Assembly (NCBI RefSeq): GCF_000024005.1
Contig: NC_013132.1
Coordinates: forward strand, 6,380,001-6,444,000
DNA: 64,000 nt
Source of the DNA: Chitinophaga pinensis DSM 2588
GTDB lineage: Bacteria > Bacteroidota > Bacteroidia > Chitinophagales > Chitinophagaceae
Direction of reading: 5' to 3'
The first letter of the stretch is position 1, and each line of letters opens with the position of its first letter. A model generated the notes under the pieces. The model searched no databases and had not been told where the DNA came from. It was given only the letters and a program-made list of their open reading frames with translations. Position numbers and translations under genes: made by a program. This document shows positions 52,682-61,816 of the stretch, piece after piece.

Positions 52682-53371
52682 CTAGTCATGCACTGACAGG
52701 AAATTACCCGCTACATCAAATACAAAGCGGTAATTACGTCTTGCGGCAGGTATTATGATATACCATTCCTTTAAAGATGCGGCTTTCAGCTGATTGAAAT
52801 AGACATGATGCGTACCCTCCGCACCTTCAATTCCTTTTGACCTTTCCAGGGCAAAATCATACACCTTCTTTGCCGTACTGAATTTTATTTCATTCAGGGG
52901 CATCAACAGGGTTTCAAGTGGAAAATGCCGGTTTGCATTGATCTTAACTGGTTTTTGTATCTCCCAGCGGCCATTGCTATAGGTATATGTATCAACATTC
53001 TCCCGTTTATCAGGGTCCTGCAGGTCGACCGATATCATTCCTCCCTGATAATCATAAAAATAGATACCGGCAAGGAAAAACAGTTTTTTCCCTTTAAGAT
53101 GGGGCATATTATACAATACCTGCTGGATACTGTCAAGCCTTTCTGCATCCTCAAAAATACTGGTGAACACCTGCGCCGAAGCGGTAGACGAAATAACGAC
53201 AGAGGAGGAAACAGTCACTGAAGAAGACTCTTCGCTATTGACAGGCACTTTTTCTTTTACACCGGATACCGGATGAATCGTTTCCTCGATACTTTTCCGC
53301 ATCTCTTTACATGACACCAGCAATAAGGCCGTTATCATTACAATCAGTATATTATACACTAAGATCTTCAT
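52682..53371 (-). CDS. Lipoprotein of unknown function
   Basis: The preferred start is the Met at 53371, giving MKILVYNILIVMITALLLVS with lipobox VSC; the 24 codons upstream in frame lie within the neighbouring gene. The mature about 210 residues have a Ser/Val-rich linker (SSVTVSSSVVISSTAS) and a globular part (MPHLKGKKLFFLAGIYFYDY, WEIQKPVKI, NEIKFSTAKKVYDFALERSK, WYIIIPAARRNYRFVFDVAG). It overlaps the start of the membrane-protein gene (53352-54329) by 20 bp, so the two are one unit. No family is recognised. Confidence 0.75.
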   Translation of the reverse strand: MKILVYNILIVMITALLLVSCKEMRKSIEETIHPVSGVKEKVPVNSEESSSVTVSSSVVISSTASAQVFTSIFEDAERLDSIQQVLYNMPHLKGKKLFFLAGIYFYDYQGGMISVDLQDPDKRENVDTYTYSNGRWEIQKPVKINANRHFPLETLLMPLNEIKFSTAKKVYDFALERSKGIEGAEGTHHVYFNQLKAASLKEWYIIIPAARRNYRFVFDVAGNFLSVHD

Positions 53372-54329
53372 AGAATACAATTTTCTCAGGTTCTTCGGGT
53401 AGAAACATAATCTCCTGGGGGCCGACAGAAAGTTTATGCACATCCAGCAGCGAGACTATCTTCTTATAGTTGATGTGATGATGATTATGCAGCTGGTCGC
53501 TATATTCAATTTCAAACTGTATCTGTGGCTGTTCGTTAATATACATGCCGGTCTGCCTGTAATTCAGGATATTACCGGTGGTTTTAATACCATACATGAT
53601 CATACGAAGTGGTTGTTTCGGATCACCGGAAGCCTTGCTGATCAGGTGCAGTAAGCTGCCTATAAATAAGCCTGCTCCAATGTTAATCAGGGGGACGGAA
53701 ATCCAGGGATGGAAAAGCGTAAGAAAACGCCAGCCAGCACCCTGACTCTCCTGGCGATAGGAAAAAATCGGGTAAATGATGGCTGTCAGCAGAAAAAAGA
53801 AAAAGACGACAACATATAATACTACTATCTTCCTGTTACGTGCGACCTGCATCTGCATCGGCGCCAATGTGGCATCCTTCCCTTGCAGACCCGCCTTCAT
53901 GTCAATAGTGCTACCCGCTTCAAAGCGTTTCTCAGCGGGCCTGCTATCATTTAACTCATATAACATTTCTACATCCGTTCCTGCCAGGTTCCTGAATGCA
54001 AGTCTTAGTTCAAGTACGACACTGCCATCCCCCATAACGCCTTTCTGCATTTTCCCGACAATTTTTGCAGTAATGGAAGTACCTTCCCGGGTGCTTTTCT
54101 CCAGGCGTTGTTTATCTGTAAATAGCCGCCGGATCATAAAACGCCCAAATAAAAAGAGCAATGTCAACCAGCTGACCACGCCCAAACCAAGGTAAAAAAA
54201 GGCCATTGCGGCACTCTCCTGGGGCTGTCTGTCAACACTGTCAGCCATGTAATACAAAAAAGTGGGCAATACAATTGTAAATGCAAGTGTATAAAGTGAC
54301 CAGAAAGAAATAGCAAAGCCGGGTTTCAT
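53352..54329 (-). CDS. Membrane protein of unknown function
   Basis: 325 residues with five or so hydrophobic segments: about 10-30, 45-65, 170-190, 215-240 and a weaker one. A soluble region between about 75 and 165 contains TSITAKIVGKMQKGVMGDGSV and LELRLAFRNLAGTDVEML, resembling DUF3592-like beta proteins; a second such region (about 255-325) follows (NILNYRQTGMYINEQPQIQF, then EIEYSDQLHNHH and IMFLPEEPEKIVFYE). The family is not established. It is cotranscribed with the overlapping lipoprotein gene downstream. Confidence 0.7.
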   Translation of the reverse strand: MKPGFAISFWSLYTLAFTIVLPTFLYYMADSVDRQPQESAAMAFFYLGLGVVSWLTLLFLFGRFMIRRLFTDKQRLEKSTREGTSITAKIVGKMQKGVMGDGSVVLELRLAFRNLAGTDVEMLYELNDSRPAEKRFEAGSTIDMKAGLQGKDATLAPMQMQVARNRKIVVLYVVVFFFFLLTAIIYPIFSYRQESQGAGWRFLTLFHPWISVPLINIGAGLFIGSLLHLISKASGDPKQPLRMIMYGIKTTGNILNYRQTGMYINEQPQIQFEIEYSDQLHNHHHINYKKIVSLLDVHKLSVGPQEIMFLPEEPEKIVFYEDLSV

Positions 54330-54432
54330 GGCGATATGTTTATCTCATTATCAAAGGTTCATTACCTGTCTTTACAAAGATGGGATGTCATTTTCCAATA
54401 ACCATCATTCACCTGAATATAGCCGCCCTTAA

Positions 54433-54509
54433 TGGCGTCTACAAAACGACTACAGATAAAACAACTAACTATTAAACAAATAGTTATACATGATTTTGTA
54501 GACGCTATT
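54433..54509. promoter_or_regulatory. Long-spaced inverted repeat upstream of the TPR regulator
   Basis: AATGGCGTCTACAAAA (54433-54448) and TTTTGTAGACGCTATT (54494-54509) are 16-bp inverted repeats with one mismatch and a spacer of about 45 bp. The second arm lies about 47 bp before the start codon of the TPR protein. It could be an operator pair or an RNA stem. Confidence 0.5.
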
Positions 54510-54556
54510 CCGAATTATTTCCGGTTCTTTTTACTACTTTATAGTAATTTGCTGTT

Positions 54557-56428
54557 ATGAAATCCTTATTGTGGCTATTTATTTCTCTGGCCTGGTTCAG
54601 CAGTTTTGCGCAAACCGGGACTACTGATAGTCAACAATCAATTGTTGACCACGCCTCCACCGACAAACATGAAAAGGTTGTTTTGTTAATCCGGTCAGCA
54701 GAATTTTATCGGGTCAATAAAGACTATACGAAAGCGATAACAAGCAGCCGGGAAAGTATCGCGCTTGCAGCTGGGATAAACAACTTTACGGAGGCCGCCC
54801 AGGCTTATCTTGTTTTACTGAACAGCAGGATCAGTGCACAGGAACTGGGGCAGATAAAACAGCTGAGTGATACGCTGCTATTAACGGCCAAAAAAGCGGG
54901 AACACCGCTTGCGATGGCTTATGCTTATTATGGACAAGCCCTGGTTTTTAAGACACTCGATCATCCGGAGTCAGTCATGGAATATTGCCAGATGGCCCTG
55001 ACAGCTCTTGGAAAGAATCCGGCGCCTTATATTGCTGCCAAGATCTATTATCAGTTATATGCTATCCATTCCAACTGGAATAATGGTGATAAAGCCTACT
55101 ATTATGCGCATCTGGCCATGGAGTATGCTTCAAACACTAACGATTACAACCTTCTCAGCAATTGTTATAATGCCATGTCAACTGCTCATGACTATAGCTA
55201 TGAAATGCATCATGAGCAGACAGCCCTTGATAGTAGTCTATACTATCTTAATAAATCGGAACAACTTTATACCCGTCATCCGGGACAGGTCAGCAATTAT
55301 GCCTATGCGATCAGCTGTATTAATCTTGCCAGCTATTACCTGCGGTTTGGAACTCCTTCCGGCAACAAGGCACAATCACAAGGCATTTACTATGCAAACA
55401 GGGCAAGAACAGTATTGAAAGACGCGCCCAATAGCCAGGAAGTTATCGCCAGCAGTCTGGGTATACTCAGCGAATATGCCAAACGGGATGGTAAGCCGGC
55501 CGATGTCGAGCATTATTTACTGGAAGCCTACCAGGTCATGCAAACACAACAGCCGCCCTATTATTACACCATGATCAACGTAACAAAGGGCCTGGCGAAT
55601 TTCTATGAAAACCAGGGAAATTACCAACGTGCCTTTCAATTCCAGCAACTCGTCAATGAATACAGCAGCAAAAGCTTCGACCAACAGAAAGCGTTAAAGT
55701 CCCAACAGCTTGAGATAGAATACCAGACAGAAAAAGCGAATAATGAAGTGCGCTTTTTAAAAGAAAGGGAGAAAAGTCAGCAACAAAAGAATTGGTTATA
55801 TATCTGCGTGACCATTGTATCCTTCCTGTTCCTCTTATTCCTGTTCCGCTCTTATCATTTCAGATTACGCTACTCCATACAACGTGCAAAACAGCTGGAA
55901 CTGGAGAAACTGGATGCCGCACTACAGCTGAAACTTGAAAAAGAGGAACAGGCGAGACTAAAGGCAGAACAACAATTAATGGAGCTGCAACAGCAACAAC
56001 TGAAAAAAGAAGTAATGGCTAATGTTTTACAACTGGAACATAAAAACCAGGTGTTATACAATCTGAAAGACAAGCTGATAGAAGGAAATGAGGTGAATAT
56101 GCAGAAAGTACTGAAGGAAGAATTAATACTGGATGATGATTTCGAATTAGCCAAACTACAGATCCAGCAGGTACATGCAGACTTCTTCCCGCAACTGAAT
56201 GAGAAAGCACAGCGGAAGCTTACATTGCTAGATCTGAAGCTTTGTACATACCTCTATCTTCAGATGGATACACGTCAGATCGCGCAACTCATGCATGTAG
56301 AAGCCAAAAGTGTCAGAATGAGCCGCTACAGGATCAAACAAAAACTCGGACTTGAAAAAGACCAGGACCTTCATGTCTTCCTGCAAAGCCTGAAAGAAAA
56401 TGCAAACGGCACCAGATCAGCTGACTGA
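54557..56428 (+). CDS. TPR sensor protein with C-terminal HTH (transmembrane transcriptional regulator type)
   Basis: 623 residues. After a signal peptide (about 1-19) come TPR-like helical repeats (about 35-400, e.g. FYRVNKDYTKAITSSRESIA, LMSEYAKRD-type repeats and GNYQRAFQFQQLVNEYSSK). A transmembrane helix (about 415-433, LYICVTIVSFLFLLFLF) is followed by a long coiled coil (about 445-530, rich in E, K, Q, L). The C-terminal about 65 residues form a helix-turn-helix (LTLLDLKLCTYLYLQMDTRQ, then IAQLMHVEAKSVRMSRYRIK). This is the common Bacteroidota architecture linking a periplasmic TPR sensor to DNA binding. The target genes are unknown. Confidence 0.87.
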   Translation: MKSLLWLFISLAWFSSFAQTGTTDSQQSIVDHASTDKHEKVVLLIRSAEFYRVNKDYTKAITSSRESIALAAGINNFTEAAQAYLVLLNSRISAQELGQIKQLSDTLLLTAKKAGTPLAMAYAYYGQALVFKTLDHPESVMEYCQMALTALGKNPAPYIAAKIYYQLYAIHSNWNNGDKAYYYAHLAMEYASNTNDYNLLSNCYNAMSTAHDYSYEMHHEQTALDSSLYYLNKSEQLYTRHPGQVSNYAYAISCINLASYYLRFGTPSGNKAQSQGIYYANRARTVLKDAPNSQEVIASSLGILSEYAKRDGKPADVEHYLLEAYQVMQTQQPPYYYTMINVTKGLANFYENQGNYQRAFQFQQLVNEYSSKSFDQQKALKSQQLEIEYQTEKANNEVRFLKEREKSQQQKNWLYICVTIVSFLFLLFLFRSYHFRLRYSIQRAKQLELEKLDAALQLKLEKEEQARLKAEQQLMELQQQQLKKEVMANVLQLEHKNQVLYNLKDKLIEGNEVNMQKVLKEELILDDDFELAKLQIQQVHADFFPQLNEKAQRKLTLLDLKLCTYLYLQMDTRQIAQLMHVEAKSVRMSRYRIKQKLGLEKDQDLHVFLQSLKENANGTRSAD

Positions 56429-56459
56429 TATGCACGCTTGCTGGATTATCAATGGCTGC

Positions 56460-57032
56460 TTATTTCCAGATCTGCGGCAGTCCCCCTTTCCCATTGAGCG
56501 GATCAGTCGCCGGTACCGGCAATGAGGCAATATTCCGGTCTGCCTTCGGCCGCTCCCCTGGTTCTCCACGATTCAGGTCCCAGTTCCTGCCCTCAGGATA
56601 AGCACCCACTATTCCCAGGTTTTCACTACCCAGATTTTTATGCCCTACCCCAGCCGGAATGACGATAATATCCCCTGCCTGCACTTTTACCTTTTCACCA
56701 CCTTCTCCGCCTAAATGCAATAAAGCTTCCCCGGAATAAACACCTAATACTTCGTGCGACGTACTGTGATAATGGTGAAAAGGATACACGCCATTCCGCC
56801 AGGAATTTGTCCAGTTTTCCTTTGCAAATTGTTCCTCCAGCCAGGCAGCGCCCTCACTCCCTCTTTGTTTAAACGCATTGCGATAAAGTAATAAAGGGTA
56901 TTTGCTGTTAGGGATCTTCCCGTCATCCTTAAAGTAAAATTGCTGTGCTTCCATATTGATCGTTGCAAAAAGTGTTGAGATGGGCATTGTTACAGCTACA
57001 CCAACAATACCTATGAATTTTTTCCTATCCAT
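56460..57032 (-). CDS. Exported or membrane-anchored cupin-domain protein (YjlB-like)
   Basis: The start at 57032 (MDRKKFIGIVGVAVTMPIST) is preferred; the longer frame would begin inside the upstream terminator hairpin. A signal-like N-terminus precedes NWTNSWRNGVYPFHHYHSTS followed by HEVLGVYSGEALLHLGG, the cupin motif 1 with HxH and Glu, then VQAGDIIVIPAGVGHKNLG (motif 2). This most resembles YjlB-type cupins. The enzyme or binding activity is unknown. The upstream AKR gene is in the same orientation but separated by a terminator. Confidence 0.85.
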   Translation of the reverse strand: MDRKKFIGIVGVAVTMPISTLFATINMEAQQFYFKDDGKIPNSKYPLLLYRNAFKQRGSEGAAWLEEQFAKENWTNSWRNGVYPFHHYHSTSHEVLGVYSGEALLHLGGEGGEKVKVQAGDIIVIPAGVGHKNLGSENLGIVGAYPEGRNWDLNRGEPGERPKADRNIASLPVPATDPLNGKGGLPQIWK

Positions 57033-57068
57033 ATGATCTTGTCTATTGATGATAAATGTGCAGAAAAA

Positions 57069-57111
57069 CAATGCCTGATACCCATGGTGTTCATAGCGGT
57101 ATCAGGCATTG
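57069..57111 (-). terminator. Terminator after the aldo/keto reductase gene
   Basis: CAATGCCTGATACC (57069-57082) and GGTATCAGGCATTG (57098-57111) form a perfect 14-bp stem with a 15-nt loop; on the minus strand the stem continues into TTTTTC. It lies 45 bp past the reductase stop and separates it from the cupin gene. Confidence 0.85.
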
Positions 57112-57155
57112 GTCTTTACTATTAATAACAGCGGATAAATGAGTGTTATTTCAGC

Positions 57156-58190
57156 TTAGTTATCAATCTCTGCGGACTGGCTCCAGATATTAATATGTCC
57201 GTTCTGTGCATACTTATCAATCTCATTGAGCTCTGCATCTGTAAATGCGATATTCTTCAGGGCACCCACACAATCAATCACCTGCTGTGGTTTGCTGGCT
57301 CCGATCAAGGCGGAGGTCACTGCTTTTTGTCTCAATACCCAGGCGATTGCCAGCTGTGCTAATGTCTGGTTACGTCTCTTTGCAATATCATTCAGCGCCT
57401 TGATATTCTCCATATTCTCCTCACTTAAAAATCCCTGCTGCAATGATTTACCCTGACTAGCCCTGCTGTCAGCCGGAATCTCTTTCAGATACTTATCTGT
57501 CAGCATACCCTGTGCCAATGGTGAAAATACGATGGAGCCGAGTCCGGTGTCAGTCAAAGTATCCAAAAGACCATCCGTTTCCACCCATCTGTTTAACATC
57601 GAATAACTTGGCTGATGGATGATAAAAGGAGTACCCAATGATTTTAAGATGGCATATGCTTCCTTCGTTCTTGCGGTATTATAAGAGGATACGCCTACAT
57701 ACAACGCCTTACCTGCACGTACCAGCTGATCCAGTGCCAGCATTGTTTCTTCCAGCGGCGTATTAGGATCATAACGATGTGAGTAGAAAATGTCGACGTA
57801 GTCTACCCCCAATCTCTTCAGGGACTGGTCACAGCTTGAGATCAGGTATTTCCTGCTGCCCCATTCACCATATGGACCAGGCCACATGCGGTATCCTGCT
57901 TTTGAAGAAATGACCAGTTCATCCCGAAGACCGGCAAACTCTTCCCTGAGTATTTTACCGAAGGCAATTTCTGCACTACCCGGTTGCGGACCATAGTTAT
58001 TCGCCAGGTCAAAATGTGTGATACCCAGGTCAAAGGCAGTCGTACATATTTCTACTTTACGACCATGTGCAACATCGTCTCCGAAGTTATGCCAGAGGCC
58101 CAGCGAAATAGCAGGTAACTGCAAACCGCTGTTCCCGCAGCGATTATATAACATATGATCGTAGCGATCGTCTTTAGGTGTCCATTTCAT
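57156..58190 (-). CDS. Aldo/keto reductase, L-glyceraldehyde-3-phosphate reductase-like
   Basis: 344 residues. Catalytic residues are visible: Asp and Tyr in ITHFDLANNYGPQPG, Lys in LVISSKAGYRM and His in DIFYSHRYDPNTP. The NADPH site near the C-terminus is IGASKPQQVIDCVGAL. RMWPGPYGEWGSRKYL and the MKWTPKDDRYDHMLYNRCGNSG start resemble the YghZ/Gpr subgroup that reduces L-glyceraldehyde 3-phosphate and methylglyoxal. It is cytoplasmic. A PAS-LuxR regulator lies 88 bp upstream in the same orientation. Confidence 0.9.
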   Translation of the reverse strand: MKWTPKDDRYDHMLYNRCGNSGLQLPAISLGLWHNFGDDVAHGRKVEICTTAFDLGITHFDLANNYGPQPGSAEIAFGKILREEFAGLRDELVISSKAGYRMWPGPYGEWGSRKYLISSCDQSLKRLGVDYVDIFYSHRYDPNTPLEETMLALDQLVRAGKALYVGVSSYNTARTKEAYAILKSLGTPFIIHQPSYSMLNRWVETDGLLDTLTDTGLGSIVFSPLAQGMLTDKYLKEIPADSRASQGKSLQQGFLSEENMENIKALNDIAKRRNQTLAQLAIAWVLRQKAVTSALIGASKPQQVIDCVGALKNIAFTDAELNEIDKYAQNGHINIWSQSAEIDN

Positions 58191-58278
58191 GTTTATTCCT
58201 TTTTGAACAGTTTTTCTGCCCTCAGTTTACTATTTTCCGGCCATATATGCCACCTATTTTTCCGGATAGTCATGCACG

Positions 58279-59046
58279 CTAAATCAGCTTGGCATTAACC
58301 GCATAGGCCAATGCCTCTACAATATTGCTGACTTCCAGCCGTTCAAAGATCCGGCGCCGGTAATATTTAACGGTATCAGGCGCCACAAAGATCCTTTCTG
58401 CTATCTGGTTAATATTGAGTCCCTGGGCATGGAGCCGCAACACTTCTACTTCCCTTTCCGTGAGTACAGGCTTTTCTGATTTACGCCAGGTTTTAGCACC
58501 GGGATGTAGTTCCCATGTCTCGCCGGAATTCTGCTTATAGATACGTGTATTGCCTGCGGACTGGTGATGTGAGAGTGATACAATACACATGGCCTTCCAC
58601 ATCTTTCCTTCAGGGCTTAGAAAGAGCGGCGTCAGCTTATGGTTGACCAGGATATGCTTCCCTTCTTTATTAACCAGGTGAAAATCATAGGTAATGCTGT
58701 AGTCTTTTCTTTCCGCAAACGGTATGTTGGCATAAAAATCAAATCCTGCCTCATTGATCTGGGTCAGCAATGTCAGGTCGTTTTCGGGCACATGCCGGAA
58801 ATAAAACTCATACCCCAGCCCTAACACTTCTTCCGCTGAGAGTCCGCACAGGAACAAGGGATTGTCCGAGACATACTCAAAAGACATATCCGTATAATCA
58901 ATCACATATACGCTCTCGTAGGTGAGCCGGGCAAAAGCCTTCACCACTTCTATGTAGTGCTGGCCCTGTTGGCTGCTTTCCGGGCTTTCGTCCAACTTGT
59001 TCTTTGTCAGGAGACCTGAATGGGAATTATTTTTCATGTCAAGCAT
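58279..59046 (-). CDS. PAS-LuxR transcriptional regulator
   Basis: 255 residues from the first Met; the internal Met4 (59037) is equally likely. The middle (about 40-160) is a PAS-like domain (SVYVIDYTDMSFEYVSDNPL, then FHLVNKEGKHILVNHKLTPL). The C-terminus (about 190-255) is a LuxR/GerE HTH: LTEREVEVLRLHAQGLNINQ and IAERIFVAPDTVKYYRRRIF. A perfect palindrome (59046-59081) ends exactly at the first Met codon. It probably regulates the aldo/keto reductase or the peptidase next to it (inference). Confidence 0.88.
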   Translation of the reverse strand: MLDMKNNSHSGLLTKNKLDESPESSQQGQHYIEVVKAFARLTYESVYVIDYTDMSFEYVSDNPLFLCGLSAEEVLGLGYEFYFRHVPENDLTLLTQINEAGFDFYANIPFAERKDYSITYDFHLVNKEGKHILVNHKLTPLFLSPEGKMWKAMCIVSLSHHQSAGNTRIYKQNSGETWELHPGAKTWRKSEKPVLTEREVEVLRLHAQGLNINQIAERIFVAPDTVKYYRRRIFERLEVSNIVEALAYAVNAKLI

Positions 59047-59081
59047 TGCGAACCCCTACACTATAGTGTAGGGGTTCGCAA
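59046..59081. terminator. 36-bp perfect palindrome between S9 peptidase and PAS-LuxR genes
   Basis: TTGCGAACCCCTACAC (59046-59061), TATA, then GTGTAGGGGTTCGCAA (59066-59081) is perfectly symmetric over 36 bp. It lies 2 bp past the peptidase stop on the minus strand and abuts the LuxR start. It may terminate the peptidase transcript, or serve as an operator for LuxR. Confidence 0.65.
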
Positions 59082-59083
59082 AT

Positions 59084-61126
59084 TTAATAAACATCCCAAT
59101 CATCCAAAATAATCGGAGCCGGCTTGTTGAAGTGCAGGCTGAAAAAGCCCAGCATTGCCTTATAAAAAGCAAGCTGATTTGCTTCTTTCTGAAAACCATG
59201 CCCTTCATCATACTTCACCATATAAGGCACCTCTACGCCCTTTTTACGTACAGCGGCAACGATACGGTCCGACTCCAGGATATTTACCCTGGGATCATTG
59301 GCCCCCTGTACAACAAATAAGGCCGCATTGATCTTATACGTATGATAAATCGGAGAAACTTCCTTCGCGATCTTAGCTTCCTCCGGATCATCCAGGTCAT
59401 ACCAGATGTCTTTCAGCATATTTTTTAAGGGCTTCCAGTACGGCGGTAAGGCATCAAAAAAAGTAAATATGTTAGAGATACCTACATAATCCACGCCTGC
59501 TTTATACAGGTAAGGCGTTTTGATCAGTCCCATGAGCGTGGCATATCCCCCATGACTGCCGCCATAAATACCTATATTTTCGCGATCGGCCCAACCCTGG
59601 TCAATGACATAATGCACACCGTCTTCCAGGTCATCCATGATCTTACGACCGGTTTGTTTGAAACCTGCACGGAAAAAGTCCAGGCCATATCCATCAGAGA
59701 TACGGAAGTTAATATGCAAAGTGGCATAGCCCCGGCTGGCAAACAGCTGGGCTTCCGGATTAAAACCCCAGGTATCACGGATACCATGAGGACCACCATG
59801 CGGATCGACAATCAGCGGTACCTTCTTTCTTTTTGAGGCGTTGGCAGGTAAAGTGATATATCCATGTATCGTTAATCCATCCAGCGATTTAAAGGTGATC
59901 GGGCGCATAACGGCCATATCCGCCTCCCTTAGTTGTGGCATCAGATCACACAACAAGGCTGTTTTACCCGTCTTCCTGTCGTAGTGGTAAAACCTGCCGT
60001 ATAAACGATCACTGCTTACTTTCACCAGGTATTGCTCTTCGTTCTCGGTTTGTGCAGCAATCTGGAACTGGTAGCCTTTAAACTGCTTCTTCAATTGCTT
60101 ATAGATACTGCTGAAATGTTTGCTGACCGGTTTAATGATATGCTTTTCTCCTTCATAATCTATATAATCAATTTCCCAGTTCCTCTTTCGCGACAAGGAA
60201 AGATTGGATACATCATAGTCTTTGTTTGAATAGATCTCCCTGATGATCTTTCCTGCTTTCAGGTCATACAGTACAATACGTGCTTTATCTGCCTCAAGAT
60301 TCGTCAGTACATATGCTTCATCCGGATTAGCCGATGCATAATTAAAAGATAAAATGGTGAATTTATTATACCAGGGAATAGTCTTTATCAGCGAATATTC
60401 CTTTGCATCTTTCGATTTATAGAAGTACTGCATCTCCTTTCTATTATTCATTCTGGAGAATGCCCGAAGATTGCCGTCCTTATCAAAATCATATAGATTC
60501 ACAGGATTGGTCAGATCACTATTCTCATACAATCTGACCATTGCTCCAGTATTAACATTGATTTTGTAAGGTTCGAAATTCTGCGGATTGTCTCTATTCA
60601 TAGAGACGATAATAAATTCTCTATGCTCCGGCAGCCGTTTCAGTATAGTGGCCCGTACGCCTTCGTAGGGTGTCAGATCGATATTACCTGAACCATCTGT
60701 ATTCACGGCATATAAGTGATAGTTCTCATTACCGCCATCGTCCATCATATATAACAGCCGGCTATCTGATGCCCAGCCGTATCCGATGATAATGTTCTCT
60801 GTTTCTTTCAGCGCACAGGTAGTTTTACCCGTACTCACTTCTCTGACCATCACATTGCTTTTACCATGTTCGTCACGTTCTCTGAAGGAAATATAGCTGC
60901 CATTTGGCGATAACTGAAAATCAGCGGACTGCGGATGTGCAAAATAGTCTTCTACACTATATTTGTAGTTACCCGCTGACGCATCCATCAATTCCTGTAA
61001 TGCGCTCTCAGAAGAAACCAGGGCCGGATTACCCGGCCTGGTTGTTCCCACCTGGTGGGATATCTGAGCACTACTGATTGTCATACTAAACGTACCTATT
61101 AATGAAAGAATAAGTTGCTGTTTCAA
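59084..61126 (-). CDS. S9-family (prolyl oligopeptidase-type) serine peptidase
   Basis: 680 residues with a signal peptide (about 1-20). The N-terminal about 400 residues form a beta-propeller with short repeats (ISFRERDEHGKSNVMVREVS, NGKTTC-type, WASDSRLLYMMDDGGNENYH). The C-terminal hydrolase has the nucleophile elbow IGIYGGSHGGYATLMG (S524), the Asp region VVQGANDPRVNILESD and the His region VKYDEGHGF. It is an exported or periplasmic peptidase releasing di- or oligopeptides, with Pro- or Ala-specific members known. It is transcribed alone. Confidence 0.92.
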   Translation of the reverse strand: MKQQLILSLIGTFSMTISSAQISHQVGTTRPGNPALVSSESALQELMDASAGNYKYSVEDYFAHPQSADFQLSPNGSYISFRERDEHGKSNVMVREVSTGKTTCALKETENIIIGYGWASDSRLLYMMDDGGNENYHLYAVNTDGSGNIDLTPYEGVRATILKRLPEHREFIIVSMNRDNPQNFEPYKINVNTGAMVRLYENSDLTNPVNLYDFDKDGNLRAFSRMNNRKEMQYFYKSKDAKEYSLIKTIPWYNKFTILSFNYASANPDEAYVLTNLEADKARIVLYDLKAGKIIREIYSNKDYDVSNLSLSRKRNWEIDYIDYEGEKHIIKPVSKHFSSIYKQLKKQFKGYQFQIAAQTENEEQYLVKVSSDRLYGRFYHYDRKTGKTALLCDLMPQLREADMAVMRPITFKSLDGLTIHGYITLPANASKRKKVPLIVDPHGGPHGIRDTWGFNPEAQLFASRGYATLHINFRISDGYGLDFFRAGFKQTGRKIMDDLEDGVHYVIDQGWADRENIGIYGGSHGGYATLMGLIKTPYLYKAGVDYVGISNIFTFFDALPPYWKPLKNMLKDIWYDLDDPEEAKIAKEVSPIYHTYKINAALFVVQGANDPRVNILESDRIVAAVRKKGVEVPYMVKYDEGHGFQKEANQLAFYKAMLGFFSLHFNKPAPIILDDWDVY

Positions 61127-61357
61127 AAATCTTTTTGGGTTTATGCCTCGTTAATAATCAAATTGATAAAACACTACAAGATCCTTTCCTACTGACCAAT
61201 AAAAGTCCTTTCTTTTCCAGAAGCCTTTCTGAAAACAGTATTTATATAAAAGAAAGCTGAGTTGCGATTACAGGGTGGGGCCCCGATACCCTGTATTTAA
61301 TTGCAGATCTGGCAGGAATAGTTGAGGTATAACAGGTTAATCTTGAGAAATGGAAGA

Positions 61358-61762
61358 TTACTGATACTTGATAAAAGTTGCCTGCACCTTTTTAACCTTG
61401 ATATTGTTTGTTACAGAACCGCCGGTATATGTATTCTTCTTCTTGCCATTATCGATAGCGCCAAAATCATTCCTCTGGCTACCCGTCACTTCTTCCGTCA
61501 GTTTCATGATCACCCCATCTGCGCCCTTTCCTTTTCCCAGATTAATGACCTTTTCCTGTACCGCGTTCAGCGAACTCAATCCCTGACCAACCTCGGATGT
61601 ACCCATTACCTCATAAGGCTTTTTCACATCTGCTGCATCCAGATAAATATCTACATGCTGTGTCGGCGTATAGGTTTTACCAAGATAAGCAGGTCCTGAA
61701 CATGCCGTTAACAATGAAAGCACGAGCACTACACCTGATTTAAATAATGATAACTTTTTCAT
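61358..61762 (-). CDS. Small lipoprotein of unknown function
   Basis: 134 residues with a lipobox LLTACSG after a typical signal peptide. The mature part begins PAYLGKTYTPTQHVDIYLDA and continues YEVMGTSEVGQGLSSLNAVQ and GKGADGVIMKLTEEVTG, with no recognised fold beyond YbjQ/heavy-metal-like resemblance in G..GAD..I. It is isolated between the S9 peptidase and the LytTR regulator. The function is unknown. Confidence 0.75.
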   Translation of the reverse strand: MKKLSLFKSGVVLVLSLLTACSGPAYLGKTYTPTQHVDIYLDAADVKKPYEVMGTSEVGQGLSSLNAVQEKVINLGKGKGADGVIMKLTEEVTGSQRNDFGAIDNGKKKNTYTGGSVTNNIKVKKVQATFIKYQ

Positions 61763-61816
61763 TTTTTGAGTTGTAAACTGATTGTTTGGTTTTAAAATAA
61801 TTTATTGCTTGCTATA

